Below are positions 44,712 to 53,145 of a stretch of 64,000 bases of DNA, piece by piece (the stretch's first letter is position 1; each line of letters begins with the position of its first letter). Source of the DNA: Bacillus_BD oryzisoli (GTDB lineage: Bacteria; Bacillota; Bacilli; Bacillales; Cytobacillaceae); contig NZ_CP137640.1 in assembly GCF_036670025.1 (NCBI RefSeq), positions 2,328,001 to 2,392,000 on the forward strand. The letters are read 5' to 3'. The notes beneath the pieces were generated by a model. It saw only the letters and a program-made list of their open reading frames with translations, had not been told where the DNA came from and searched no databases. The position numbers and the translations under genes were made by a program.

Positions 44712-44880
44712 ATTATCTCCCTCTCAAATGTATATAAACTGTATTATACCCAAGATAATGACCTGGAGCCATTAGACATATACAGTCCAAAAATCCTTGG
44801 AATGCAGGGGAAAAGTGTGAAAAATCAGCGGTAGGGACAGAGCTTGGATAGTTGTATAAATTGTATTTTTCCTTATTCAG

Positions 44881-45003
44881 CTAACGGGTAGCTTTCGTTT
44901 AATGAGTATCATTTGTAGCGATCAGAAGAGCGGAAGTAAACTGATACACACAAACAGCTTGAAAAAGGCGAGCACTATGATAAGTGCTGCCTTTTTTATT
45001 TAT
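44881..45003 (+). repeat. Empty dispersed repeat and terminator
   Basis: AACGGGTAGC follows CTTATTCAGCT: this is the unoccupied counterpart of the site used by IS110 at 17411. A hairpin GGCGAGCACT...AGTGCTGCC with T-run is at 44966-44997. 45004-45180 shows no gene. Confidence 0.7.
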
Positions 45004-45185
45004 CCATTGTTTATGATAGGAGTTGGTCCTCCATTTGCGGCCGCTCCTCCAGCCTGCCTTGTTTCATCATGAATTTAACTCCCTCATGTGAACACAGAAA
45101 TACATCTTTGGCTACTTTAGACTGTGAATCATCTCGGTCGTTTTAGGAATGGTCACATAAGGCGGCTCCGTTTTTATTCTCTTTT

Positions 45186-45395
45186 TTAACCCCCTGAATA
45201 GAAAACAGTATCCTTTACTTTTTTTACACCTTCCAATTTCTTAATTTCCTCTACTATTGAATCAGTTGGAGCTTCAATTTCAATAAAAGTAGTTCCGTCA
45301 GATGTATATGGTTCATTTTTTAGACCGAGACTGTTTAAATAATTTTGAACTTCTGCTTCCTTACCCATTTCAACTTGTGCTGTTTTATAGAGCAT
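45186..45395 (-). CDS. Small hypothetical protein
   Basis: 69 residues; alternation of short strands and helices (LYKTAQVEMGKEAEVQNYL, TTFIEIEAPTDSIVEEIKKL) suggests a ferredoxin-like fold. AAGGGAGATATAA precedes the ATG. Not recognised. Confidence 0.55.
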   Translation of the reverse strand: MLYKTAQVEMGKEAEVQNYLNSLGLKNEPYTSDGTTFIEIEAPTDSIVEEIKKLEGVKKVKDTVFYSGG

Positions 45396-46031
45396 TTATA
45401 TCTCCCTTTTTGTTTTATTGTCTTTGGTGCAAATTGATCCGCCGCCCACGTTTTGCGTAGTAGGAAACGTCCGTTTTTTATTTTTTTCCTAAATAATTAT
45501 TTAAATCACAATTACTATTTTTTCTTTTTTGAACAAAAAAGGATAGGCTATAGGTCCAACCGCTTGAAAACAGTTGGAATAGAATATCTATTGCAATGGG
45601 GAATATAGCAACTGAAAAATAATAACTCTTAGCGAACATCCTTATTGTGTATTGGACGCACTTAATAATATTATTAATATTCAGCGATTGGGCGCTTTTC
45701 GAAATAAGGAAAGCGTCCGTGCCAAGGACTTCATGAAACGTATTTGATAGGCTAAACTTGCAGGTTTTAAGTTTGAGTTTGATTTAGATTAAATGTGAAA
45801 AGATGTACTTACAATAATGGGGGCGTTTCTGGAACAACTGAAAACGCCTTTTCTTATTTTGCTAAATGGCAGGATAGTGGAATAAGAAATTTATGGGAAT
45901 ATACTGGTTCCAAATTTTAGTTAAATCTCAAATAACGGATTTGACTACAGTATGCCTTCATTATTTTAAAGCATACTATACAAAGCACTGTGATTTAATT
46001 AGCGTTTAAGATGAAAAAGGGATGGTGTAAG
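45396..46031. other. Intergenic with 90-bp repeat and repeat pair
   Basis: 45724-45813 is the partner of 42601-42690, here with its reading frame broken by TGA. It runs into the core AATGGGGGCG, hairpin GGCGTTT...AAACGCC plus T-run, and second core TTTTGCTAAATGGCAG with GATAGTGGAATAAG (45862-45890). No gene seen. Confidence 0.55.
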
Positions 46032-46622
46032 ATGAAAAAGCAGCTCCCACCTGGCCAATTCGAAACAGAAAAATGGCCAATACTGCACACAGGGGATGTT
46101 CCTGATTTTAATGATATCACATGGAATTTCAGACTTTTTGGTGAGGTGAAGGAAGAAAAGTCCTTATCCTATAAGGAAATCAGAGGGCTTCCAAAGACCA
46201 TATCAACCGTTAATATGCATTGTGTTACCACCTGGTCTAAATTTGATACAACTTTTGAAGGAATTGCACTTAGAGAGTTATTGAAGTTTGTTGAAATTAA
46301 TGAAGGTGTGAAATACATTAAAATTTACGGTTACTACAATGGGGACAGATTTGGTTATTCTGCAAACCTGCCACTAGAGCCTTTATTAGGGGACGATTCT
46401 TTGTTTGTATACCGTTGGAAGGATAAAAATCATGATTGGCATGATATTGATCAAAAACATGGTTATCCACTAAGGTTTATTCCACCAGAAGTATTTTATC
46501 TATGGAAAGGCTCAAAGTGGGTTTCAGGGATTGAGTTTATGAAAGTAGACGAGGCTGGTTTTTGGGAAGAGCTTGGCTATTCGATGACAGCAAATCCATT
46601 TAAAGAAGAGCGGTACCGTTAA
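46032..46622 (+). CDS. Molybdopterin-dependent oxidoreductase, YuiH/sulfite-oxidase-like
   Basis: 196 residues of the oxidoreductase molybdopterin-binding fold. Cys in VNMHCVTTWSKFD is the expected molybdenum ligand. YYNGDRFGYSANLPLE, HGYPLRFIPPEVFYLWKGSK and DEAGFWEELGYSMTANP are typical of the single-domain YuiH-like group. Physiological substrate unknown. ATG 46032 is preceded by AGGGATGGTG; ATG 46011 has no ribosome site. No cofactor genes nearby. Confidence 0.88.
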   Translation: MKKQLPPGQFETEKWPILHTGDVPDFNDITWNFRLFGEVKEEKSLSYKEIRGLPKTISTVNMHCVTTWSKFDTTFEGIALRELLKFVEINEGVKYIKIYGYYNGDRFGYSANLPLEPLLGDDSLFVYRWKDKNHDWHDIDQKHGYPLRFIPPEVFYLWKGSKWVSGIEFMKVDEAGFWEELGYSMTANPFKEERYR

Positions 46623-47308
46623 CACAGGCTATGAAACAAAAAGGAGGGTGGGAAGTACTTAAACTTTTGATACTTTGCTTCCAATAAAAAAGCAAGGCCA
46701 TTTTTTTGTAACGGTGCAGGTTAATGGAATAGGAATGGATTCCATCTATTCCGAATGGAAGAACGACAAAAATGAAAACAGAAAGAAAAACCGTAGTATT
46801 TTTCTCATTGAGGATCTCTTTACATTGTGAGTAAAGGCTAATAGTTAATTCAAAGTCAACAGTGGACAGAAGTTAAAAGAAAACAACTCATTTTGTTCAC
46901 AAACGGGTGCAATAATGTAAAATGAGCGATACTTAGAGGATCGCTTTTTTTAGTGTGCCAGGCACCATCCATTTTTATTGCACGAACGAGCAGTTTAGTT
47001 CAATAACTAATTATGATAAATGGCTCTTGTTACAGTATTCAGCATATTATAATGTTAAAACGACTTCAGCGTGACAATTTTATATTTGCTTTGTTTATGT
47101 AGTTTAATTCAATAGGAGGGTTACATAGAGAAGACTTTACATGTTCTGGGAATATGTGGCAAATTACGTAAAAAATCGTTTAGAAATTACTATAAAAATA
47201 AAATGCTTTTATATAGATTAAAACAACTTTTTGGTGAGGATATAATAAATTGAAGCAAGATAAGGTTTTTCGATTGTTAAAAATGTTTTTTAGGAAGGGT
47301 AAAGAAAA
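46623..47308. other. Intergenic with three dispersed repeats
   Basis: Copies at 46708-46740 (GTAACGGTGCAG then GTTAATGGAATAGG), 46893-46945 (TTCACAAACGGGTGCAATA with GCGAT...ATCGC hairpin and T-run) and 46958-47010 (GTGCCAGGCACCATCC, then ATTGCACGAACGAGCAG). No gene seen. Confidence 0.5.
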
Positions 47309-47731
47309 ATGCTTTATATATGGGATATTGAGAAGATAATTATAAATACATTACAAGAGCTCAAACTTAAAATAAATGTTGAATCCAACAAAAAACTCAC
47401 TGCACCGATGAGTTATAACGTTTCGACAAATACGATAAAGTTTAACTACATTCAAATTAACGGATATAACGCTAAAATTAACTTTAAAATGAAAGAAACA
47501 GATGAAAACTTTGTAAAAATTATTCTTTATCATCAGCTCGGTTATTACTTAGAATATAGGAAAAATCCACGAGTTTTAAAGACTCTCATTTACGGTAAAG
47601 AAGAAGAAAAGGAACAGCTTTTAGCAGAAATCGAAGAGAATTCTTGGGAATGTGGAAGAACACTGGTACCCGAATATCTATTAAAAGCATATGATCAAGT
47701 ACGTGAATTGGATAAACTATGGGACAAATAG
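47309..47731 (+). CDS. Hypothetical protein with degenerate metallopeptidase-like motif
   Basis: 140 residues, soluble. IILYHQLGYYLEYRKN (about 72-87) looks like an HExxH helix of ImmA/IrrE-type peptidases in which Glu and the second His are replaced (HQLGY). If related, it would be inactive. TAGGAAGGGTAAAGAAAA precedes the ATG. Stand-alone. Confidence 0.5.
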   Translation: MLYIWDIEKIIINTLQELKLKINVESNKKLTAPMSYNVSTNTIKFNYIQINGYNAKINFKMKETDENFVKIILYHQLGYYLEYRKNPRVLKTLIYGKEEEKEQLLAEIEENSWECGRTLVPEYLLKAYDQVRELDKLWDK

Positions 47732-47852
47732 GTTTTCAAAATCATACAACTCTCGATTCGATTGAATCGCAGAATCTATAGGTGTGATGACTTTGGGGAA
47801 ACGTAAACTTTAAATATAATCTCATGATATCCATCCATCGTAAATAAACATT

Positions 47853-48018
47853 CCCACGGGTGCGGCGTTCTACCCCGACTATCGATAAAATAAAACCATA
47901 TAAAAAAAGGTCAACCAGAAATATCGAAATATCTGGCTAACCTTATATTATGAACGAGTACAGGAGTAGAAGAAAGGGTCCCTGCGACGATCCTATTTGT
48001 TATTGAGTTAACGGGCAG
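47853..48018 (+). repeat. Second repeat type plus dispersed repeat pair interrupted by IS110
   Basis: CCCACGGGTGC, GTTCTACCCCG and the AGGTCAACCAGAAATA hairpin parallel 29791-29894. Next come ATGAACGAGTACAGGAG, a GGGTCCCTGCGACGATCC hairpin, and the core TTATTGAGTTAACGGGCAG at the IS110 junction. Confidence 0.7.
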
Positions 48019-48134
48019 CATTCCTGTAATGAAGAAATATGAGGTTTGAATATAAAAAAGCCCCTTGGTAAGATATGAGTGTCCCAAGCTTGGCGGCAAA
48101 AAGGACATAAACATACTACCAGGAGGCTATTTAA

Positions 48135-49422
48135 ATGAATTATAACCAAAATAAAAAAATTGCTCAAATTACTTCTCAAACATTAATTATAGGTGTTGAT
48201 ATTGCTAAATACAAGCATGTGGCAAGAGCCCAAGACTTTAGGGGTTTAGAATTCTCAGCACCCTTATACTTTGAAAATACTAAATCTAGCTTTAACGGTT
48301 TCATAGAGTGGGTTAAAAACTTAATGGATCAAAACAAAATGGAAAAAGTGATCGTAGGAATGGAGCCGACAGGTCATTATTGGCTTAATTTAGCTCACTT
48401 CCTTAAGGAACAAAATATTAAGTTTGTAGTGGTAAATCCTATGCATGTAAAGAAAAGTAAAGAGTTAGATGATAATTCTCCTACTAAAAATGACGTAAAG
48501 GATGCCAGAGTTATTGCACAGCTCGTCAAAGACGGGAGATATGCCGAACCTAATATTCCACAAGGAGTATATGCAGAACTTAGAGTGGCTCGAAAAATAC
48601 GTGATCTCTTATCTGTTGACCTTCAAGCAGTTCAAGGACAAGTCCATAATTGGATAGATCGCTACTTTCCAGAATTCCTTACCGTCTTTAAAGATTGGGA
48701 AGGTAAGGCTGCAATACAATTATTGAATTAATTTATTGCCAAATGAATTAATCAATCATACAGAACAAGAAATACTTGAACACCTTCGAAAAGCTGTTAA
48801 ACGTGCGGTGGGACTCAGTAAAATAAAAGAACTAAAGCAGGTGGCAATGGTTTCAATTGGCATTCGTGAAGGTTCGGATATGGCTAAATTAGAGCTTCGC
48901 ACATTAATAGATAAGTATGAACTCATAATTGAAAAGTTCGAAGAACTGGAATCTAACATAGATAAACTTCTTGAACAAATTCCTGGTGTTGAACAAATGT
49001 TGGCTATTAAAGGAATAGGGAAAGACACAATTGCAGGGTTTTTCTCAGAGGTAGGAGATTTAACTTACTACTCACACCCAAGACAAATTATCAAATTAGC
49101 TGGGCTTAGTCTAAAGGAAAATACCTCTGGAAAGCATAAAGGGCAAACCAAAATTACAAAGAGAGGAAGGAAGACCTTAAGAGCTCTCCTTTTTCGAGTA
49201 GCAATGCCTTTGGTGGCTAAAAATACTGCGTTTAAAGCCTTACATGAGTATTTTACAAAACGCCCAAATAACCCTTTGAAGAAGATGCAATCTCTAATCG
49301 CAATTTGTAATAAGCTCATACGGATTCTGTTCACGATCGGTAAAAAACAGTGTGAATTTAGTGAGGAACGTATGTTAAGGGACATTCCTCATATGGTGGC
49401 ATTACAGAAAGCAGCAGCTTAA
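48135..49422 (+). pseudogene. IS110-family RNA-guided recombinase, frameshifted
   Basis: Two frames: 48135-48731 holds the DEDD domain, and 48736-49422 holds the helical middle and serine motif (NTSGKHKGQTKITKRG). Compared with copies A and C, two bases are missing near 48725 (TTGAATTAATTTATT for TTAAAATTAAATTTATT), creating TAA. All catalytic motifs survive on the two pieces. Confidence 0.9.
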
Positions 49423-49470
49423 TTTTCTTTTCATCGGGATTATTTAGTAGGTTAATTGTTATAAACATTT

Positions 49471-49644
49471 GAAGCACGGATTAGTCAGTAAAACAACTAA
49501 AGTACGGGCAAAGACCCTGTCGGGCAGCATGACTGACATCCACCTCATGGAAAGGTTGGACGAAGGAATTTTGGAGCAAAGACTCTGTGAGAAATGGGAG
49601 GGTTGACCTCCATGAGAAATGTGGAGATCCACCAGTGCGACCAT
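49471..49644 (+). ncRNA. Candidate IS110 guide RNA, copy D
   Basis: Identical by eye to the copy A block at 6597-6770, including TACGGGCA and CGGGCAGCA. Confidence 0.5.
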
Positions 49645-50071
49645 TCTTTACCTATATATCCACCTTTAGGATAAGGTTGGTTTGGTAACTATTAATTGTT
49701 TTTTCACTTTGCCCCCAAAATTATCCTTTAGTACACAACTCTTCCAATATTCAAATAAATTTTCAAACAGACTACTGCGTAATTTGGAGAAAACAAGAGA
49801 AATCGAGAGATTTCCCTTTCTATATAGAGGGAGGTTAGTTGAATAAGGTACTATTTGGATCAAGATAGATATAAGTAGAAAAGTTAATAACAAGGGGTGA
49901 TTTTTTGGAGAAAAATATTGGTGATGAATTATTTTACTAAGTTTTTACTATTTTTACTGATATATGAAAGGAATGGCAGTACACTAATCTAACAAGGTTT
50001 ACTTCAGTAAAATAAGGTATAATATTTGTTGAATAGATTCTCTTTAAAGACAAGAAAAGTAGGTGAACAAA

Positions 50072-50221
50072 GTGGGAAAATACCAATTGGATTACAAAGG
50101 TCAGGCAGCTGTGACAAAATTTCATGAAAAACAGACACCTGAAAAATTTGATAAAAAGCAGCAACTTGAAAAATTACGTGGGGAGTATTTGAAAAAGAAG
50201 CAAAAACAAATAGATAAATAA
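50072..50221 (+). CDS. Small basic protein, 49 residues
   Basis: GTG start after AGTAGGTGAACAAA. Very Lys/Gln-rich and helical (EKQTPEKFDKKQQLEKLRGE, then YLKKKQKQ). A terminator follows. It could be a small nucleic-acid-binding or spore-core protein; not recognised. Confidence 0.5.
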   Translation: MGKYQLDYKGQAAVTKFHEKQTPEKFDKKQQLEKLRGEYLKKKQKQIDK

Positions 50222-50228
50222 TATGAAT

Positions 50229-50262
50229 GAAAACATAGGAAGACTAAAATCTCCCTATGTTT
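50229..50262 (+). terminator. Intrinsic terminator
   Basis: AACATAGG and CCTATGTT pair, followed by TTTTC. Confidence 0.75.
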
Positions 50263-50732
50263 TTCTTATTCGAAGTTCTTTTTTCAATTGCGATAGTTAA
50301 GAAACATTGTATTCATCGTAAACTGGATTTAACTTTTATGTTTTATTTAATAATTGATTCAACTAACGGGTGCGTTGATCCAATGGATTAACGCCTTTTT
50401 GCGTTGAAGTTATCAAGCTAAAGGGAATTAATGTAAGAAAGTCGCCTTTTACTTACTAGGAACTAGACCTTTTAAGTGTAATAAGGAGGTTTAATAATGG
50501 ATGGATTTTAACAATGGCAAGCAGAAAAGTAAATAAAACCAAAGAGGAAAAAACTTTTTTTGCAAGCTTTTAAAAAATAAGTGTTATCTCAAATTACGGA
50601 TAGAGTTCTACAAGAAGCAGTTTAATTGCAGGGTGTTACCAAAAATAAAGATTCATTACGCAAAGTAAAAAAGATATTGAAGCTCTCTACGCTTCAATAT
50701 CAAAACAGTTTAAAATGAACAAATCTTCAAGC
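50263..50732. other. Intergenic with dispersed repeat
   Basis: Repeat at 50356-50405 (TTCAACTAACGGGTGCG, hairpin GCGTT...AACGC, T-run), with a decayed second core near 50415. A ribosome site (AAGGAGGTTTAATAATGG, 50482-50499) leads only into very short frames, possibly a lost gene. Confidence 0.45.
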
Positions 50733-50808
50733 CTGGACTAGCTGGATTCGAATCAACAATCACGGAGTCAAAGACTGTTGCCTTACCACTTGGCTTGGCT
50801 ATAGTCCA
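50733..50808 (-). tRNA. tRNA-Gln (UUG), degenerate, probably a pseudogene
   Basis: On the minus strand the acceptor arms TGGACTA/TAGTCCA pair, GCCA...GGC forms the D arm, CTTTGAC is the anticodon loop (TTG) and TTCGAATCCAGC the T arm. Defects: two mismatches in the anticodon stem, an oversized D loop (about five extra bases) and a mismatched T-stem pair. No tRNA neighbours. Confidence 0.5.
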
Positions 50809-50823
50809 ACAAGGGGATTAGTA

Positions 50824-50991
50824 TTATTGATAACGGTTTTGTTCATTTTGTTGTTGGCTTGAATTTTTTTGACCTGAACTTTCTTGTGCTTGAGCTTGTT
50901 GTAAGTTTCTTGGATTTATATTAGCTTGAGTAGGTTGAACAGCCTGTTGTGCTTGCTGATACTGTTCTTGATTCTGATGATTTTGTGCCAT
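50824..50991 (-). CDS. Gln-rich small protein, candidate gamma-type SASP
   Basis: 55 residues, MAQNHQNQEQYQQAQQAVQP..., almost only Gln, Asn, Ala and Ser with no Cys or Trp. Composition and size recall gamma-type small acid-soluble spore proteins, which store amino acids for germination, but the family's TEFASET cleavage repeat is absent. AAAGGAGACTTTTAAA gives a clear start. Confidence 0.55.
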   Translation of the reverse strand: MAQNHQNQEQYQQAQQAVQPTQANINPRNLQQAQAQESSGQKNSSQQQNEQNRYQ

Positions 50992-51144
50992 TTTAAAAGT
51001 CTCCTTTATGATTCAGCATTTTTATTAAAGACTAGTTTAATTTGCGCTTCTTTATTATGTATTAAGTCTTTGAAAAATATTGATGCATTCGAAAATCCCC
51101 TTTTCACCGCTCATAAGAACGATTAATGTGAATCGCCTTATGGA

Positions 51145-51180
51145 ATCTAACAGGCAGTTTAGTTCAAAAAGGAATATTTT
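51145..51180 (+). repeat. Dispersed repeat
   Basis: TCTAACAGGCAG then TTTAGTTCAAAAAGG. An intact, unoccupied example of both halves. Confidence 0.65.
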
Positions 51181-51219
51181 CACTTAAACGAAAAGGGGCT
51201 ACTTCATCTTACGAGAGCT

Positions 51220-51634
51220 TTGATAATAAATATTATATCACTAGCCGGTTTTGCTATCTTAGCGACCTTGGTAACTGACGATAAGATTGTTTATTTCGAT
51301 AGCACTGTTATCTCTTATATTCAAGGATTCGAAGCACCAGCATTGACAGTCATTATTAAATTTTTTACCTATATAGGTTCTACGGTTTCCATTGTGCCAC
51401 TTTCCATTCTTATATTGGTCTTCTTATACAAATGTATTAAAACATCGTTCCGAGTTAATACTATTTTTTGCTGTAATGGTGGGTTCTAACATCCTCTTCT
51501 TCTTATTAAAATTGTATTTTCGCAGGGCAAGATCTGATTTACATCGACTCATTGAGGTTAGTGGTTACAGCTTTCCTACTGGTCATGCAACCAATGCTTG
51601 TACCTTGTATGGAAGGTTATTTGTCATCGATTAG
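51220..51634 (+). pseudogene. PAP2 phosphatase, frameshifted and truncated
   Basis: Frame 1 (51220 to about 51440) gives the N-terminal helices. Frame 2 (to 51634) gives LKLYFRRARSDLHRL and YSFPTGHATNA, the first two PAP2 motifs. The third motif (SRIYLGVHYPSD-like) is missing because the frame ends soon after. An intact relative lies at 52154. Pieces of one ancestral gene next to its paralogue. Confidence 0.75.
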
Positions 51635-51702
51635 TGCTGCTGATAAGTCAGTAACCCTTTGTTTAAGTAGGAAAATATTTAATTCTTAGGTGGGAAATAA
51701 TT

Positions 51703-52161
51703 ATGCAGCATATTGATTTCCTAATTGAGCATTTTGGATATTTAGGAATCATTGTAGTTTTAATTGGCGGTATTGTAGGTCTTCCAATCCCTGATGAGGT
51801 TCTTTTAACATATGTTGGCTACAATGTCTTTCAAGGTAAATTTTTGACGAAGAATTTGTTTCAAAAAGTAGGACCGACAGTTTTATTAGTTGGCTACTTT
51901 GTTCCTGGAGTTCGCCATTTTGCGGCTTACATCGCAGCAGTAAATAAATACCCTTTTAAAAAATTCGTTGTTTATGCTTATTCTGGTGCATTGCTTTGGA
52001 GTTTTACTTTTATCTCATTAGGAAGAGTGCTTGGGGAACAATGGCATTTGGTGGAATCTTATATATCAAAATATAGTGTATATTTCATTATGCTGGTATT
52101 AGTCCTTGCAATTGTCTTATATATATTTTGGAAGAGAAGAAGTCAATTAAGAAGTGAGTGA
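51703..52161 (+). CDS. DedA family membrane protein with internal deletion
   Basis: 152 residues instead of about 200. N-terminus HFGYLGIIVVLIGGIVGLPIPDE and C-terminal half VGYFVPGVRHFAAYIAA...LGRVLGEQWH are good DedA matches. The middle (usually about 50 residues with the G..GRxxG re-entrant region) is absent between FQGKFLTKN and LFQKVGPT. DedA proteins recycle undecaprenyl phosphate or other lipids; this one may be inactive. Overlaps the PAP2 gene by 8 bp. Confidence 0.75.
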   Translation: MQHIDFLIEHFGYLGIIVVLIGGIVGLPIPDEVLLTYVGYNVFQGKFLTKNLFQKVGPTVLLVGYFVPGVRHFAAYIAAVNKYPFKKFVVYAYSGALLWSFTFISLGRVLGEQWHLVESYISKYSVYFIMLVLVLAIVLYIFWKRRSQLRSE

Positions 52162-52852
52162 AAAAATGATATTCAAGGAGCTAACATCACCTACAAAAAG
52201 GTTTATTTTTTATGCTATATCAGTTTTTATTGCGTTTTTCTTTATTTTTTGGAAATTCGCTGACGAACTTATTGAGAAAGAATTACATAAATTCGATTTA
52301 ACTATTATTGATTGGGTTCAATCATTTATTTCTGTTAAACATACAAAATTAATGGAATTGATTACCTTTTTAGGCTCCTTTAAAGCTGTTATTTGGATTT
52401 CAATCTTAACTATTATCATCATGATCTTAAATAAAAAAAGGTGGGAAGCATTGTTCTTTTTGATAGCAGTGTTAGGTTGCTCTTTTTTCAATACGATACT
52501 TAAATGGATTTTTCATCGAACAAGACCCACTATTCATCCGATTATTCAAGAAACAGGCTATAGCTTTCCAAGTGGTCATTCCATGGTTTCATTTGTGATG
52601 TATGGAATGTTAACGTATTTCCTTGTTCTTTTTTTCGAAAAAAGGAGTGCAAAAATAATAACTATCATATTTTTTTCCGTTTTAGTTTTATTTATAGGTC
52701 TAAGTAGAATTTATCTTGGAGTTCATTATCCTAGTGATGTTATTGCTGGTTTTTCGGCTGGAGGTGCTTGGTTAGTTATTTGTTTGATGTTTTTAAAAAT
52801 AATTTTAGAAATTAGGAGCAAGAGGAGAAAAAACAATTTAGAAGGGACCTGA
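52154..52852 (+). CDS. PAP2 family lipid phosphatase
   Basis: 232 residues, five to six helices. Catalytic motifs: KWIFHRTRP, YSFPSGHSM, SRIYLGVHYPSD. Such enzymes dephosphorylate undecaprenyl pyrophosphate (BcrC/YodM type) or phosphatidylglycerol phosphate. GTG 52154 overlaps dedA; ATG 52166 is an alternative. Pairing with dedA suits lipid-carrier recycling. Confidence 0.88.
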   Translation: MSEKMIFKELTSPTKRFIFYAISVFIAFFFIFWKFADELIEKELHKFDLTIIDWVQSFISVKHTKLMELITFLGSFKAVIWISILTIIIMILNKKRWEALFFLIAVLGCSFFNTILKWIFHRTRPTIHPIIQETGYSFPSGHSMVSFVMYGMLTYFLVLFFEKRSAKIITIIFFSVLVLFIGLSRIYLGVHYPSDVIAGFSAGGAWLVICLMFLKIILEIRSKRRKNNLEGT

Positions 52853-52910
52853 TTCCCCCCTGATTTGAAGTGAAAGGGTCTAAGGAAATAATCTTTTCGT
52901 ATTTCTAAAA

Positions 52911-52962
52911 TAAGTTTGTGAAACATTATACTTAAACTATCAGGTGCGTTAGTTGAAGAAGA
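52911..52962 (+). repeat. Dispersed repeat with upstream box
   Basis: TTTGTGAAACATTATACTTA then AACTATCAGGTGCGTTAG and TTGAAGAAG. The TTTGTGAA box is shared with 28240 and 43935. Confidence 0.65.
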
Positions 52963-53145
52963 ATTAAGTGATTTTAGGATTGAGATTATATTTTAGTTAT
53001 TCCATTAAATCAATCTGCGCTTTTGTACATAAAAAAGACAGTTTGTGGAGCAACACTTATATAAATACCTTGATAATACTTCCATACTTAATTTGGTTAT
53101 TTTGTTACAAACTAAGACCAAAAGATTCATATTTGAGGTGATAAA

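Larger units (their letters stand above)
43946..44880. repeat. Duplicated two-gene segment, copy 2
   Basis: Counterpart of 16482-17410. It starts at CTTAAAGTAACGG and ends at TTATTCAGCTAACGGGT. The opening repeat pair (43946-44050) has a decayed second core (CTTATTCGACTATAGCAG) and the hairpin GGATTGC-CGCG-GCGATCC. Confidence 0.85.
48019..49833 (+). mobile_element. IS110-family element, forward subgroup, copy D (defective)
   Basis: Left GGGCAG|CATTCCTG, right AGAGGGAG|GTTAGTTGAATAAG. About 1.81 kb. Confidence 0.87.
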
